In this document: piece by piece, positions 1 to 8,610 of the stretch
Numbering within the stretch: the stretch's first letter is position 1
Layout of the letters: every line of letters starts with the position of its first letter
Assembly: GCA_963845895.1 (NCBI GenBank)
Contig: CAWJTN010000001.1
Span: forward strand, 744,001 to 808,000
From: CAWJTN01 sp963845895
GTDB lineage: Bacteria > Patescibacteriota > Microgenomatia > UBA1406 > GWC2-37-13
Direction: 5' to 3'
Length of the DNA stretch: 64,000 bases
Translations under genes and position numbers: made by a program
Notes under the pieces: generated by a model
Told to the model about the DNA's origin: nothing
Seen by the model: the letters and a program-made list of their open reading frames with translations, nothing else
The model's database searches: none

Positions 1-2235
1 TCGGAAAGTCTCAAAGAGTTAAAAAAGTATCAACCTCGAATCATTGAATTCAACCTTGCTCGTCACTTTGCCTATCCGTTAAAGAAGCAGGATACCCTGT
101 CTGAACACGATCCGGTCGCTTATATCACCGGCATGATGACCAAGCTGTCTCCTGGTGAATTAATCTCCTTTCAAATTGTCCTGTCCCCGACAAAAACTAA
201 TGAAACATATCTTATTAAACGAATGATTCTTCACAATGAAAATGTCCTGGCTTATCTGGACAGCTTTCAATTACCTTTATTTTTCAAACCGGTAGCAGTA
301 ATTTTAAAGATATTTTCGACGGTCATATACAAATTGGGTAGTGAATTCCAATGGGTACTATCAGAGTTGATGCACCCCAACACCCAACCAGTATATTTAC
401 GGCAAAACTATGCTAACCAACAAATGCAGATACAGCAACAAATTAAACCAGCCCGAACTCTCACAAGCTTTGAGGAGGCAACTATTCAGTCCATCCAAGA
501 AAAGATAGACCAACCGCTCTTTGAAACGACTATACGGCTCCTTGTAATGGTCAAAGACACTGAGGAGCAAAAAGAACGAATTGACGGATTTATCTCCTCA
601 ATGGAAACATATGCAGTTTCCGGTTACCAGTCACTGGTCAAAAAGAGCATTTTATCGGACTTGATCTTTAGTAAAATCCGTCAAATTACTTTTAACAATA
701 GGCTATTGTCACTTATGGGAAGTGGCGGCTCGTCTTTACTCTCTTCCTCAGAAATAGCCGACCTCTACCACTTTCCTTTTAGTAGAGTAACCCAAACCGA
801 AAATATCGTTAAGGCATATTCAAAGGAACTACCAGCTCCGTTATCCTTAAAACAAAATAGAAAGCTCGATGTTGTATTTGGCAAGAACACATATGGCGGG
901 ATAACAACCGATATTGGCGTCACTGCCGAGGAGCGCAAAACGCATATGTATATGGTGGGGAGAACCGGTTCTGGAAAAACTACCCTCATGTTTTCCATGG
1001 CCAAGCACGACATTGAGGAAGGCCGAGGCATGGCCTTTATTGATCCTCACGGTGATGTGTCCGAAGATTTACTGGCCTCAGTCCCGCTTAGCCGTAAAGA
1101 CGATCTTATCTACGTCAATCCCTGGGATATTAAACATCCGATTGGAATTAATATCCTTGAGTTAACAGAAGGACTGGATGATGACGAGCTGGAACTGGAA
1201 AAAGAAGTTGTCTGTGAAGGTGTGATCTCCCTTTTTAAGAAAGTCTTCTCCAAAGATGAAAATACCAACGCTCACCGGATTGAACATATTTTACGAAATA
1301 CCATATATACCGCCTTTTACGTTCCCGACCGTACACTGTTTACGATTAACAAGCTTCTGACCGATTCCAATTTCCGAAGGCAAGTCATCTCAAAAGTCGA
1401 TGACGAAGATTTAATCAATTTCTGGAAGGCTGAATTTGGCAAAGCTGGAGATTTTCAAATTGTCAAAATGACCCAGGGAGTGACGGCTAAGGTAGGAAGG
1501 TTTCTAAGGTCTCCAACTGCTAGGCGTATGCTGGAACAACCAAAATCAACCATAAATTTTAATGACATCTTAAACGGCAAGATTTTAATCTGTAATTTAT
1601 CGCAGGGGAAATTGGGAGAAGACACGACAAAACTTATAGGGACAACTATTTTAACCAAACTCCAACAGGCAGCCTTACGGCGGGCCACCATTCCCGAAGT
1701 TAAACGAAAACCCTTTTACCTCTATATTGATGAATTCCAAAACTTTGCCACTTTATCATTTATTAAAATCGTCTCCGAAGGAAGAAAATACGGCCTGAAT
1801 CTCATTATGGCCGAACAGTCAACCTCTCAACAACAGGAGCAAACTATCGTCAACCAAATTCTGGCCAATGTAACCACAGTAATTGTATTTCGCAGTGGCA
1901 ATTACATTGACGAAGAATTGATGCTCAACCAGTTTGCACCGTATCTGCAAAAAGGCGATATCATGAATTTACCCCGGTATCATTTCTACATTAAAATATC
2001 AGCGCTTGTTTCAGAAGAACCGTTTTCCGGCGTAACTATTTATCATCCGGTTGTCAAAGATCAACAAAAGATGGCAATACTCATTGCAGCTTCTCAAAAA
2101 AATTGGGCGATTATCTATGTAAAACCAAAAAAAGAAACTTCTAAAAAGAATGAGGTTGATACAGACAAAAATGAACCATCTGCTGAGGGAAAAAACGTAA
2201 AAGGATCCGGATTGCCCAAGAGAAAAAGTAGATGA
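1..2235 (+). CDS. TraD/VirD4-like type IV coupling ATPase (5' partial)
   Basis: The frame is open from base 1 with no stop, so the gene begins upstream and the ATG at 133 is internal. The product is a P-loop ATPase of the HerA/FtsK/VirD4 class that feeds DNA or protein substrate to a type IV secretion channel at the inner membrane. A Walker A motif GRTGSGKT lies at 958-981, followed by FIDPHGD. A Walker B-type LYIDEFQNF lies near 1720-1743, followed by a sensor-like segment ending MAEQS. The C-terminal tail is Lys/Glu-rich and looks disordered. The T4SS channel genes are 12 kb downstream in the same direction. Family assignment is firm; the choice between conjugation and another T4SS role is inference. 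Confidence 0.85.
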   Translation, partial: SESLKELKKYQPRIIEFNLARHFAYPLKKQDTLSEHDPVAYITGMMTKLSPGELISFQIVLSPTKTNETYLIKRMILHNENVLAYLDSFQLPLFFKPVAVILKIFSTVIYKLGSEFQWVLSELMHPNTQPVYLRQNYANQQMQIQQQIKPARTLTSFEEATIQSIQEKIDQPLFETTIRLLVMVKDTEEQKERIDGFISSMETYAVSGYQSLVKKSILSDLIFSKIRQITFNNRLLSLMGSGGSSLLSSSEIADLYHFPFSRVTQTENIVKAYSKELPAPLSLKQNRKLDVVFGKNTYGGITTDIGVTAEERKTHMYMVGRTGSGKTTLMFSMAKHDIEEGRGMAFIDPHGDVSEDLLASVPLSRKDDLIYVNPWDIKHPIGINILELTEGLDDDELELEKEVVCEGVISLFKKVFSKDENTNAHRIEHILRNTIYTAFYVPDRTLFTINKLLTDSNFRRQVISKVDDEDLINFWKAEFGKAGDFQIVKMTQGVTAKVGRFLRSPTARRMLEQPKSTINFNDILNGKILICNLSQGKLGEDTTKLIGTTILTKLQQAALRRATIPEVKRKPFYLYIDEFQNFATLSFIKIVSEGRKYGLNLIMAEQSTSQQQEQTIVNQILANVTTVIVFRSGNYIDEELMLNQFAPYLQKGDIMNLPRYHFYIKISALVSEEPFSGVTIYHPVVKDQQKMAILIAASQKNWAIIYVKPKKETSKKNEVDTDKNEPSAEGKNVKGSGLPKRKSR

Positions 2236-2237
2236 AA

Positions 2238-2268
2238 AATGTACCTACGCGCAGGTACATTATTTTTG
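2238..2268 (+). terminator. Rho-independent terminator after coupling ATPase
   Basis: A perfect 9-bp stem AATGTACCT / AGGTACATT with loop ACGCGC is followed by ATTTTTGATATTTT. It starts 3 bases after the stop codon. Confidence 0.8.
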
Positions 2269-2310
2269 ATATTTTAAAGCTAAATGATGAAAAAGTACAG
2301 CGTCTATATT

Positions 2311-2328
2311 CTTATATATACATATAAG
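2311..2328. promoter_or_regulatory. Near-palindrome upstream of winged-helix gene
   Basis: CTTATAT and ATATAAG flank a 4-base centre, 62 bases before the start of the replication-relaxation-like gene. It could be an operator for that protein, but this AT-rich motif may also be chance. Confidence 0.25.
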
Positions 2329-2390
2329 AGGATGTGATTCAGTTATATACAGATACTTAATTTAACCTAATTATAAATCTCAACTGTTAT

Positions 2391-3167
2391 ATGCAAATTC
2401 CAACCGTTACCAAATCTCAACGACGTATCCTATTTTATCTTTCATCTTTTCGCTTCCTCTATATTACTCATCTTCAAAAACTTTTTTCTCACAAAGACCC
2501 TCACCGGATAAAAGAATGGCTTACTGATCTTAAAGAAAAAAAATTAATCTCAGTCATCAAAGACCCAAAAAACATAACCAAACCACATATCATCTGTTTA
2601 GATCAAAAGGCACGGTATATTTTAAAAGAAGACCCGGATATTGATAAAAATTTTCTCAACCGGTTGTATAAGGAAAAGAATGCCGGTGAAGACTTTATCA
2701 GTAGACTCCTGGTTATTACTGATACCTATTTGTACTTTCTGAAAAATAAGGATAAAAAGACACAGATTGACTTTTTTACCCAGCAGGACTTACAAGGTTA
2801 TAACTATTATCCCGATCCTTTGCCTGATGCCTATATTGATGAACATGATGGCAAAGAGCACAATCGCTATTTTCTATATTATTTTGATACAAGTATGTCA
2901 GCAAAGGAATTACGTTATCACGTAAGCACTTATTTTAAATATGCGGAGGGCGGCAGTTGGCAAGATAATACAGACAATGCACCGTTTCCTGCTATTCTTT
3001 TGATTTTTGAGAATGAACGGAAAAAGAAGCATATTTACTATTATGCAAAATCCCTATTGGAAAAGTCATTCACTGATGAGATTGAGATATTTTTGACAAC
3101 CAAGGAGAAAATATTAAAAGATCAAGAAGATACGAATATCTGGGAGAGAGTGGAGATAGAAGCATAA
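2391..3167 (+). CDS. Replication-relaxation-like winged-helix protein
   Basis: 258 residues. Residues 1-65 have a winged-helix look (SQRRILFYLSSFRFLYITHL, then KEWLTDLKEKKLI), as in the Replic_Relax family of plasmid and ICE proteins. The rest is a mixed, mostly acidic domain with no catalytic motif that I recognise. It sits behind the coupling ATPase but is separated from it by a terminator and 155 bases, so it is probably transcribed on its own. No Shine-Dalgarno is evident before the ATG. The likely role is DNA-binding control of mobilisation or copy number; this is family-level inference. Confidence 0.6.
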   Translation: MQIPTVTKSQRRILFYLSSFRFLYITHLQKLFSHKDPHRIKEWLTDLKEKKLISVIKDPKNITKPHIICLDQKARYILKEDPDIDKNFLNRLYKEKNAGEDFISRLLVITDTYLYFLKNKDKKTQIDFFTQQDLQGYNYYPDPLPDAYIDEHDGKEHNRYFLYYFDTSMSAKELRYHVSTYFKYAEGGSWQDNTDNAPFPAILLIFENERKKKHIYYYAKSLLEKSFTDEIEIFLTTKEKILKDQEDTNIWERVEIEA

Positions 3168-3207
3168 AAAAACCGCAAGCGAGAGAGGTTAATCTCCCGC
3201 CTGCGGT
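3166..3207 (-). terminator. Terminator of the DUF2958 gene
   Basis: Read on the minus strand, a 15-pair stem with two mismatches (ACCGCA..AGAGA arms, 6-base loop) is followed by TTTTTTT. It begins 8 bases after the DUF2958 stop and abuts the end of the convergent winged-helix gene. Confidence 0.8.
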
Positions 3208-3214
3208 ATTAGAA

Positions 3215-3658
3215 TTACTTTGCCATAACCTCGGACAGCCGGCATGGCTTGAAAAAGAGATCCCGTTCAATTGGTAACCCTAGCTTACCCCTGTTTGCCA
3301 GAAGTTCCGATAAGGTAAAATACCCTAGTTCCGGAAAGTCTCCGACTACATACCCGTAAAACGTGTCCTTACCATCAAACTCAATGGCATACCAGGTCCA
3401 GCCAAAGTCCGGGTAAAAGAACTTACAGATTACCATCGGATCTTTAACTTCCTCTTGAGAATAGAGAGGTGGTAATTTATCCAGCACCTCTTTTGTTAGT
3501 ATTTTCATAGATTGCTCCTTTCTATAACCGGAGAGGATTTTTTGGCCTTTCCGGCTGTCAAAACTTATAAACTCTAACTTTTTACCGTAAATGGCGACCC
3601 TAAACTCCCTAAGCCGTTCATCTACGGTATAACCTTTGTAGGTCGGTAGTACATACAT
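3215..3658 (-). CDS. DUF2958 protein with an extra N-terminal module
   Basis: 147 residues. Residues 51-147 match DUF2958 (PPLYSQEEVKDPMVICKFF, then FGWTWYAIEFDG, GDFPELGYFTLSEL, GLPIERDLFF), a small protein of unknown function often found on mobile elements. Residues 1-50 (GYTVDERLREFR...) look like a separate small protein fused in frame. Both starts have good ribosome sites: GGAGGTGA before the ATG at 3658 and AAAGGAG six bases before an internal ATG at 3508, which marks the usual DUF2958 start. Two isoforms of 147 and 98 residues are therefore possible. A terminator follows and a promoter-like repeat lies upstream. Confidence 0.8.
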   Translation of the reverse strand: MYVLPTYKGYTVDERLREFRVAIYGKKLEFISFDSRKGQKILSGYRKEQSMKILTKEVLDKLPPLYSQEEVKDPMVICKFFYPDFGWTWYAIEFDGKDTFYGYVVGDFPELGYFTLSELLANRGKLGLPIERDLFFKPCRLSEVMAK

Positions 3659-3713
3659 ATGTTTTCACCTCCAATCGGCATAAAAAAATAAATAAGCTGG
3701 ACAGAAGTTTTTT

Positions 3714-3759
3714 GTCCTGTCCATCAAAAAAGGGGCATGGGGTGAAAAACAGATGTCAA
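3714..3759 (-). promoter_or_regulatory. Repeat cassette copy 1 (minus strand, -10 degenerate)
   Basis: TTGACA (minus strand, 3754-3759), then a 16-base spacer ending CACCCCA, and GGACAGGAC at 3714-3722. It aligns with the two plus-strand cassettes at 3878 and 8523, but the -10 position reads TGCCCC. It lies upstream of the DUF2958 gene. Confidence 0.45.
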
Positions 3760-3877
3760 AAGTTTTTCTGAAGTAAAGCGAAGAAAAAGGATTTTAACGC
3801 CTGTCAGAAAAATGCGGACCTTAAATGATAAGTTTTATTTTTATTTGCATTTTTCTACAGGCTTAAACACCCACCTT

Positions 3878-3923
3878 TTGATAGCTGGTTTGAACCCCAT
3901 ATAATGAGAAAGCAGGACAGGAC
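3878..3923 (+). promoter_or_regulatory. Repeat cassette copy 2: strong promoter
   Basis: TTGATA at 3878-3883, a 16-base spacer, TATAAT at 3900-3905, then GAGAAAGCA and GGACAGGAC at 3915-3923. It is almost the same as the copy at 8523. The first gene downstream is the GT2 enzyme, more than 300 bases away. Confidence 0.6.
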
Positions 3924-4122
3924 AAAACGTAGGTGTATTAAGTTGTGAAATAAAAAATAATGAATCTGTTATTTTCTTAAACCTTTTTACGGAGAGGGTT
4001 TTGTCTATTTTGTTATCACTTTTATATCTTTAAGTAAAATATGTGTAGCCATAATCCCTGATTTAAGATAATTAGGAATTATGAAAATGGCTTATAGTCG
4101 TTGTATTTTATCAAATTAATGC
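3924..4122 (+). other. Stretch between promoter and GT2 leader, no gene seen
   Basis: About 200 AT-rich bases that would be transcribed from the promoter at 3878. I see no start/stop pair with coding character, no tRNA and no clear stable hairpin. An untranslated leader or small RNA cannot be excluded. Confidence 0.4.
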
Positions 4123-4128
4123 TATACT
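4120..4128 (+). promoter_or_regulatory. Extended -10 promoter for GT2 leader
   Basis: TGC followed by TATACT (4123-4128), an extended -10 element. Transcription would start near 4135 and give a leader of about 100 bases that contains the hairpins at 4168-4222. Confidence 0.45.
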
Positions 4129-4167
4129 CAACATCTAAATACTATTATAAATAATAACCATAGTTTA

Positions 4168-4222
4168 GCTGCCCGACAGCCAACGGAGGGTTAAAGAAAC
4201 TGCCCGCAATGGTCGGGTTTTT
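4168..4222 (+). promoter_or_regulatory. Candidate attenuator with competing hairpins
   Basis: CTGCCCG occurs twice (from 4169 and from 4200), and one downstream segment GTCGGGTTTTT (4212-4222) can pair with either. CCCGAC 4172-4177 pairs with GTCGGG 4212-4217, and CCCG 4203-4206 pairs with CGGG 4214-4217. The T-run makes the second hairpin terminator-like. I do not recognise a known riboswitch class. Confidence 0.4.
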
Positions 4223-4235
4223 ATATGAAGAAAAA

Positions 4236-6311
4236 ATGAATATAAAGAAAATAAGCATAGTAATTCCTACACTAAATAATCGTGTGCAAATCAATGAGTT
4301 GTCTCACGGGTTAAATACCGTGCTGAATGGAGCCGGAATAGACCATAAGATTACCTGTTTTGACAGAGGATCTACTGATGGAACGGTTGAATATCTTTTG
4401 TCTCTTTCCCGAGAGTTCCCAATTGAAACTGAAAGACTAGTCCCAGGGCAAAAACTTACCAATGCACTTGCAAATTATTCAGCCATAAGCGAAACAGATT
4501 ACATTGTAATAATAGACCCGGATTACTCATCAGCTGCCATAGTCTGTAATGAGCTTCTTGGAAACATAACTGAACAAGACGTTCTGTCCCCATCTTTTTT
4601 TAAAAATGGTACTACGCAACATCTAAATCCCGGTGTGACAATAATAAAACCGAGGGTTCTTACTCATCTACTGCAAGCTAGTAATCATAAAGAGCAAATA
4701 TTACAATGGAGTCTTATTCAGCATGCCAAGTATTTAGGCTACAATGTGGCTCATCAAGCTACCAGTGAGATTGCTCCTTTTAAGAAAGTCTCTTGGTTAA
4801 CAATGCTATGGCCAAAGATAAAATTAGCATTTACTGATTTCCCCCCTTATCATCTACCTCCGGAAAACAAAGAGACTATGAATTGGGCTGGGATTCACTA
4901 CCATAAGGCTCGTTTTATTACCCATACGACTATCCGCAGTCAACACAGTGCACTCACTACTCTTACAAGTTCTCAAAAGCTTATCCTTTTTAGTTTCGGA
5001 GTTATTTTATTAGCTAGCTTTATACTTAATTGGCATTTAACACTACTTTTTTCATTTTCATCAATTGTCCTTCTCTATTTTTTAGATTTATTATTTAATG
5101 TTTTTATTATCTTTCGCAGTCTTTTTATCAATCCGGAAATTGTAATAACGGACGAAGACATCCAAGGCTTGGAAGAGGAAAAACTGCCAGTTATTACCAT
5201 CCTCTGTCCTCTGTATAAAGAAGAATCTATTCTTCCACAATTTATTGAGGCTATGTCCTCGTTTGATTATCCAAAAGAAAAACTTCAGGTACTCCTTCTC
5301 TTGGAAGAAGATGACAAAGGAACAATTGATGTAGCAAATAAAATAGCCCCGCCATTTATCCAAACCTTGCTTGTTCCTAACTCGTTTCCAAGAACCAAAC
5401 CCAAAGCTCTCAATTGGGGTCTAGGTCATGCAAAAGGGGAATATATTGTTATATATGATGCCGAGGATATACCTGAGAAAGATCAATTAAAAAAAGCGGT
5501 TATTGCTTTCAACAGGGTAGGGAACGATGTCTTCTGTATGCAGGCAAAACTTAACTTTTATAATCCCAAACAGAATTTACTTACCCGTCTATTTACAGCC
5601 GAATATTCACTTTGGTTTGACCTGATCCTTACTGGTCTATATTCCATATCAGCACCCATTCCCCTTGGGGGCACATCCAACTTCTTTAGAACAAAAGACA
5701 TTATTAAAGTAGAGGGCTGGGATGCCTTTAATGTTTGCGAGGACTGCGATCTAGGTCTTCGGCTGTACAAGCGGGGAAACAAAACGGCGCTTTTTAACAG
5801 TACAACCTTCGAGGAAGCAAATAGTAATTTAAACAGTTGGATAAAACAACGCTCTCACTGGATAAAAGGTTATATTCAAGGTTTTTTTGTTCATATCCGT
5901 TCACCGAGAGGATTTACGCGCTCTATCCGAGAACCCCATTTTCTCACTTTTTTATTAGTGGTAGGAGGAAAAACACTTTCCGTCTTTATCAATCCTTTTC
6001 TGTGGATTATCACCATATCGTATTTTCTATTCCGGCCATATATTGGTCATTTGATTGAATCGTTTTACCCTGCCCCTATTTTTTATCTGGGATTATTTAC
6101 CTTGATGGTCGGCAATTTAATCTATCTTTACAACTACATGCTCGGTTGTGCCAAGAGGGGGTATTGGAACCTTGTGGAACTGGGTTTTCTTGTACCCTTT
6201 TACTGGTTATTGATGAGTTTCGCTGCCTGGAAAGCGCTCTACCAAATATTGGTAAAACCATATTATTGGGAAAAAACGCCTCATGGATTACATCTTAGTC
6301 AGAATGTATAA
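4236..6311 (+). CDS. Two-domain membrane glycosyltransferase, family 2
   Basis: About 691 residues from ATG 4236; the in-frame ATG at 4209 lies inside the leader hairpin and is less likely. The N-terminal part is a degenerate GT2 domain (ISIVIPTLNNR, FDRGSTDGT) with IDPDYS. After two membrane segments comes a full BcsA/HasA-like GT2 domain: ITILCPLYKEE, IYDAED near 5455, CEDCDLGLRL near 5728 and QRSHWIKGY near 5847, in place of the Q(Q/R)xRW motif. C-terminal membrane helices follow. It should transfer sugars from nucleotide- or lipid-linked donors to build or export a surface glycan. It ends 2 bases before the next gene, so the two are co-transcribed. Confidence 0.85.
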   Translation: MNIKKISIVIPTLNNRVQINELSHGLNTVLNGAGIDHKITCFDRGSTDGTVEYLLSLSREFPIETERLVPGQKLTNALANYSAISETDYIVIIDPDYSSAAIVCNELLGNITEQDVLSPSFFKNGTTQHLNPGVTIIKPRVLTHLLQASNHKEQILQWSLIQHAKYLGYNVAHQATSEIAPFKKVSWLTMLWPKIKLAFTDFPPYHLPPENKETMNWAGIHYHKARFITHTTIRSQHSALTTLTSSQKLILFSFGVILLASFILNWHLTLLFSFSSIVLLYFLDLLFNVFIIFRSLFINPEIVITDEDIQGLEEEKLPVITILCPLYKEESILPQFIEAMSSFDYPKEKLQVLLLLEEDDKGTIDVANKIAPPFIQTLLVPNSFPRTKPKALNWGLGHAKGEYIVIYDAEDIPEKDQLKKAVIAFNRVGNDVFCMQAKLNFYNPKQNLLTRLFTAEYSLWFDLILTGLYSISAPIPLGGTSNFFRTKDIIKVEGWDAFNVCEDCDLGLRLYKRGNKTALFNSTTFEEANSNLNSWIKQRSHWIKGYIQGFFVHIRSPRGFTRSIREPHFLTFLLVVGGKTLSVFINPFLWIITISYFLFRPYIGHLIESFYPAPIFYLGLFTLMVGNLIYLYNYMLGCAKRGYWNLVELGFLVPFYWLLMSFAAWKALYQILVKPYYWEKTPHGLHLSQNV

Positions 6312-6313
6312 GT

Positions 6314-8089
6314 ATGAAAAAATTTAATTCTTTCTTAGATAGACGATTGATTGTACTGATTACTTCCACAGCGTTAAGTCTATTTATGGGAATGTTCATT
6401 TTTTATCATTCTCAAAACACCAATCTTCTCTACGGTGACGGAAAGAGCCGTCTTCTGATCGCTAGAAGGGTATTTGACTCGATGACGCCTGGGTTTACCC
6501 AATTGGGTGGCGTATGGCCCCCCTTCCCCCAGTTATTGTTTTTACCCACTGCATGGAACGACACCCTTTTTTATTCTGGAATATCGGGATTCATAAGCTC
6601 TTTAATCTTTGGAGTTATAGCTGTATGTTTTTTAGCAAAGCTCGTCTTCGGAATGACCAAGTCCAAAATTGCAGTAATTGCCTCTATTACAGCATTTTTA
6701 CTTAACCCCTCTCTCCTTTATATGGTGACAACCCCAATGACAGAGCTAGTTTATATTGGATTATTAATTACAACTGCGTACTACATATGGAAATGGTCAG
6801 TAACTGAGAAATTTTTGTATTTACCACTTGCAGGAATTTCTGTTGTTGCGGCAAGCCTGACAAGATACGATGGCTGGTTTCTGGCGGTGTTCTCATCTTT
6901 GATAATTGTGCTTACAACGTTGTTCAAACACAAACCTTTGTCCGAAATAAAAGGATCATTTATTCTTTTTGCTACTGTAGCCTTTTCAGGCGTAGTAGGA
7001 TGGCTTGTTTACAACCTCCTGATTTATGGAAATTTGTTTCGTTTTGCTTTTGGGGAAGGTTCAGCTGCTAGCCAGGCAGTGGGTGGTATTTCTGTAAGTT
7101 TAAGCAAAGGACATATCGTTTACTCTACTCTTGAATATTTGTCGGCGGCAAATCTAAATGTTGGTATTATCTCTCTGCTAATTATCCTAACCGCCTTACT
7201 GCTGATTATCTCTGTACGGAAATTTAGACTTTTAATACCCTTTATGATTTTAAGTACCCCATTTTTGTTTAATATAACTTCACTTTTTATTGGACAATCA
7301 GAATTACTTACTAAAAATTTACCTCCGTTCAGCTTATTTAATACAAGATTCGGACTCCCTGTTATTCCCCTCGTAGCTTTGAGCTATGGAATACTAATTG
7401 GATTACTGCGCCGTTTCAAATATCTAGTTATTCTCATTTTTCTTATCGCACTATTGCAGTTTTCCCTCTTACTACAAAGTACTCCAATCGTTCTCAAAGA
7501 GGCTATTATTGGTGAGTCTTCCCCTAAATCACTAGAACGACAAAAACTTTCATTATGGCTTAAAGGCAACCCCGTAGGTGGCTTAACCATGATCAGTGGT
7601 TTGGAGAATGATGTACTTATATTTGACGCTCAACTACCCTTAAAAAGGGTGATTTATGAAGGAAGCGGAAAATACTGGAAAATGGCTGAAAATAACCCTA
7701 GTTCAATAGCGGAAAGAATAATAGTTTCCCCTGAAGATCGGGATTCTATTTGGAAAATGAGTCAGGAAAATAAGAACTTTTTCAATAGTTATACACTTGT
7801 ATCCTCAGGAGAATCTTTCCGTGTATATGACCTAACGAAGAACAATAAACTGGAAGCGGTGCAATCTGTTCCGACTGTGGAGACTGTAGAAAAACCTCCA
7901 GTGGTAATACCACCAGTGGAAACATCTTGTGACTATACGATTCAGATAGGAGACTCGCTTTGGAGAATAGCAAAAAACAAACTTGGAAAAGGAAGTTACT
8001 TTACAAAAATTATTAAACTTAATAAGGATACTTACTTTGATTTACCCACTATTCACCCGGGCAAAAAAATAATAATCCCTTGCACTTAA
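6314..8089 (+). CDS. GT-C-like polytopic membrane protein with C-terminal LysM
   Basis: 591 residues. About ten membrane segments fill residues 10-390. An early loop YGDGKSRLLIARR has the acidic residue expected of the first periplasmic loop of GT-C (PMT/ArnT-like) enzymes, and a WPPFPQ segment follows. A soluble domain and a Val/Pro linker lead to a LysM domain at the end (CDYTIQIGDSLWRIAKNKLG ... IHPGKKIIIPC). LysM binds peptidoglycan or related GlcNAc polymers, so the protein probably works at the outer face of the membrane and touches the wall. The substrate is unknown. It is directly behind the GT2 gene (2-base gap). The fusion is unusual. Confidence 0.75.
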   Translation: MKKFNSFLDRRLIVLITSTALSLFMGMFIFYHSQNTNLLYGDGKSRLLIARRVFDSMTPGFTQLGGVWPPFPQLLFLPTAWNDTLFYSGISGFISSLIFGVIAVCFLAKLVFGMTKSKIAVIASITAFLLNPSLLYMVTTPMTELVYIGLLITTAYYIWKWSVTEKFLYLPLAGISVVAASLTRYDGWFLAVFSSLIIVLTTLFKHKPLSEIKGSFILFATVAFSGVVGWLVYNLLIYGNLFRFAFGEGSAASQAVGGISVSLSKGHIVYSTLEYLSAANLNVGIISLLIILTALLLIISVRKFRLLIPFMILSTPFLFNITSLFIGQSELLTKNLPPFSLFNTRFGLPVIPLVALSYGILIGLLRRFKYLVILIFLIALLQFSLLLQSTPIVLKEAIIGESSPKSLERQKLSLWLKGNPVGGLTMISGLENDVLIFDAQLPLKRVIYEGSGKYWKMAENNPSSIAERIIVSPEDRDSIWKMSQENKNFFNSYTLVSSGESFRVYDLTKNNKLEAVQSVPTVETVEKPPVVIPPVETSCDYTIQIGDSLWRIAKNKLGKGSYFTKIIKLNKDTYFDLPTIHPGKKIIIPCT

Positions 8090-8220
8090 TTATTTACGTT
8101 TTCCATTCCACACTTCTAATACCCGCTTTTTCGAAAACGGAGTTACCACTAGCGACGGTTCGGGTACTTTCTCAAGTACATTTTCCGAGTAATTAAATAT
8201 TCGACTTTGGAAAAGTTTAA

Positions 8221-8256
8221 ACAACTTATCGGCTCCCGCCGGTGGGTTGTTTTTGT
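8221..8256 (+). terminator. Strong Rho-independent terminator
   Basis: A 14-pair stem (8221-8234 with 8239-8252, three G-T pairs), loop TCCC and a T-run at 8251-8255. It closes the GT2/GT-C operon 130 bases after its last stop. Confidence 0.85.
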
Positions 8257-8262
8257 ATAATA
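8257..8262 (+). promoter_or_regulatory. -10 box of the XRE gene
   Basis: Perfect TATAAT directly after the terminator, 12 bases before the ATG at 8275. The mRNA would have a leader of about 5 bases or none. No good -35 is seen, because the terminator stem occupies that place. Confidence 0.5.
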
Positions 8263-8274
8263 TGTTAAATCTAT

Positions 8275-8493
8275 ATGAACGATCAACAGATGCTCAAAAT
8301 ACTGGGAAATAATATCAGGAAGATACGGAAAAAAAGAAAAATATCCCAGCAAAGATTTTCTAAAACTATAGGGATTGACAGAAGTTATTTTGTAAAAATT
8401 GAAAATGGGAAAAAGAATCCTACAGTTGGAATGTTAAAAAAGATAGCGAAAGGACTAGATACAAGTGTCAATAAGTTGTGTAAAGATATTTAA
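8275..8493 (+). CDS. XRE-family regulator, possible R-M controller
   Basis: 72 residues, almost entirely one Cro/C1-type helix-turn-helix (LGNNIRKIRKKRKISQQRFS, then DRSYFVKIENGKKNPTV). It should bind DNA as a dimer. Its size and its place just before a methyltransferase fit a C-protein that times restriction-modification expression, but no clear C-box palindrome is seen. The stop is about 30 bases before the promoter cassette at 8523, a possible target. The controller role is inference. Confidence 0.8.
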   Translation: MNDQQMLKILGNNIRKIRKKRKISQQRFSKTIGIDRSYFVKIENGKKNPTVGMLKKIAKGLDTSVNKLCKDI

Positions 8494-8522
8494 ACAGGTT
8501 ATTTAAGCTAAAAACCCACATT

Positions 8523-8569
8523 TTGACAGATACTTTAAACTCCATATAATGAGAAAGAAAGGACAGGAC
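8523..8569 (+). promoter_or_regulatory. Repeat cassette copy 3: consensus promoter
   Basis: TTGACA 8523-8528, 16-base spacer, TATAAT 8545-8550, GAGAAAGAAA, then GGACAGGAC from 8561. Similarity to the 3878 copy extends upstream (ACAGG..TTAA..ACCCAC). It would drive the methyltransferase/nuclease genes. Confidence 0.65.
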
Positions 8570-8610
8570 AAATATTTGAGGATTTGCTAGTAAGATTATT
8601 GTAAGAAAAA

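Noticed and set aside
133..135. ATG at 133 as start of the coupling ATPase
   Set aside because: The frame is open to base 1 with matching composition; the gene is truncated by the window edge.
4209..4235. ATG 4209 as start of the GT2 gene
   Set aside because: It lies within the leader hairpin, and the first nine residues do not resemble a GT2 start; ATG 4236 begins MNIKKISIVIPT.
8149..8352. Minus-strand frame opposite the XRE gene
   Set aside because: It crosses a perfect terminator and overlaps a clear helix-turn-helix gene.
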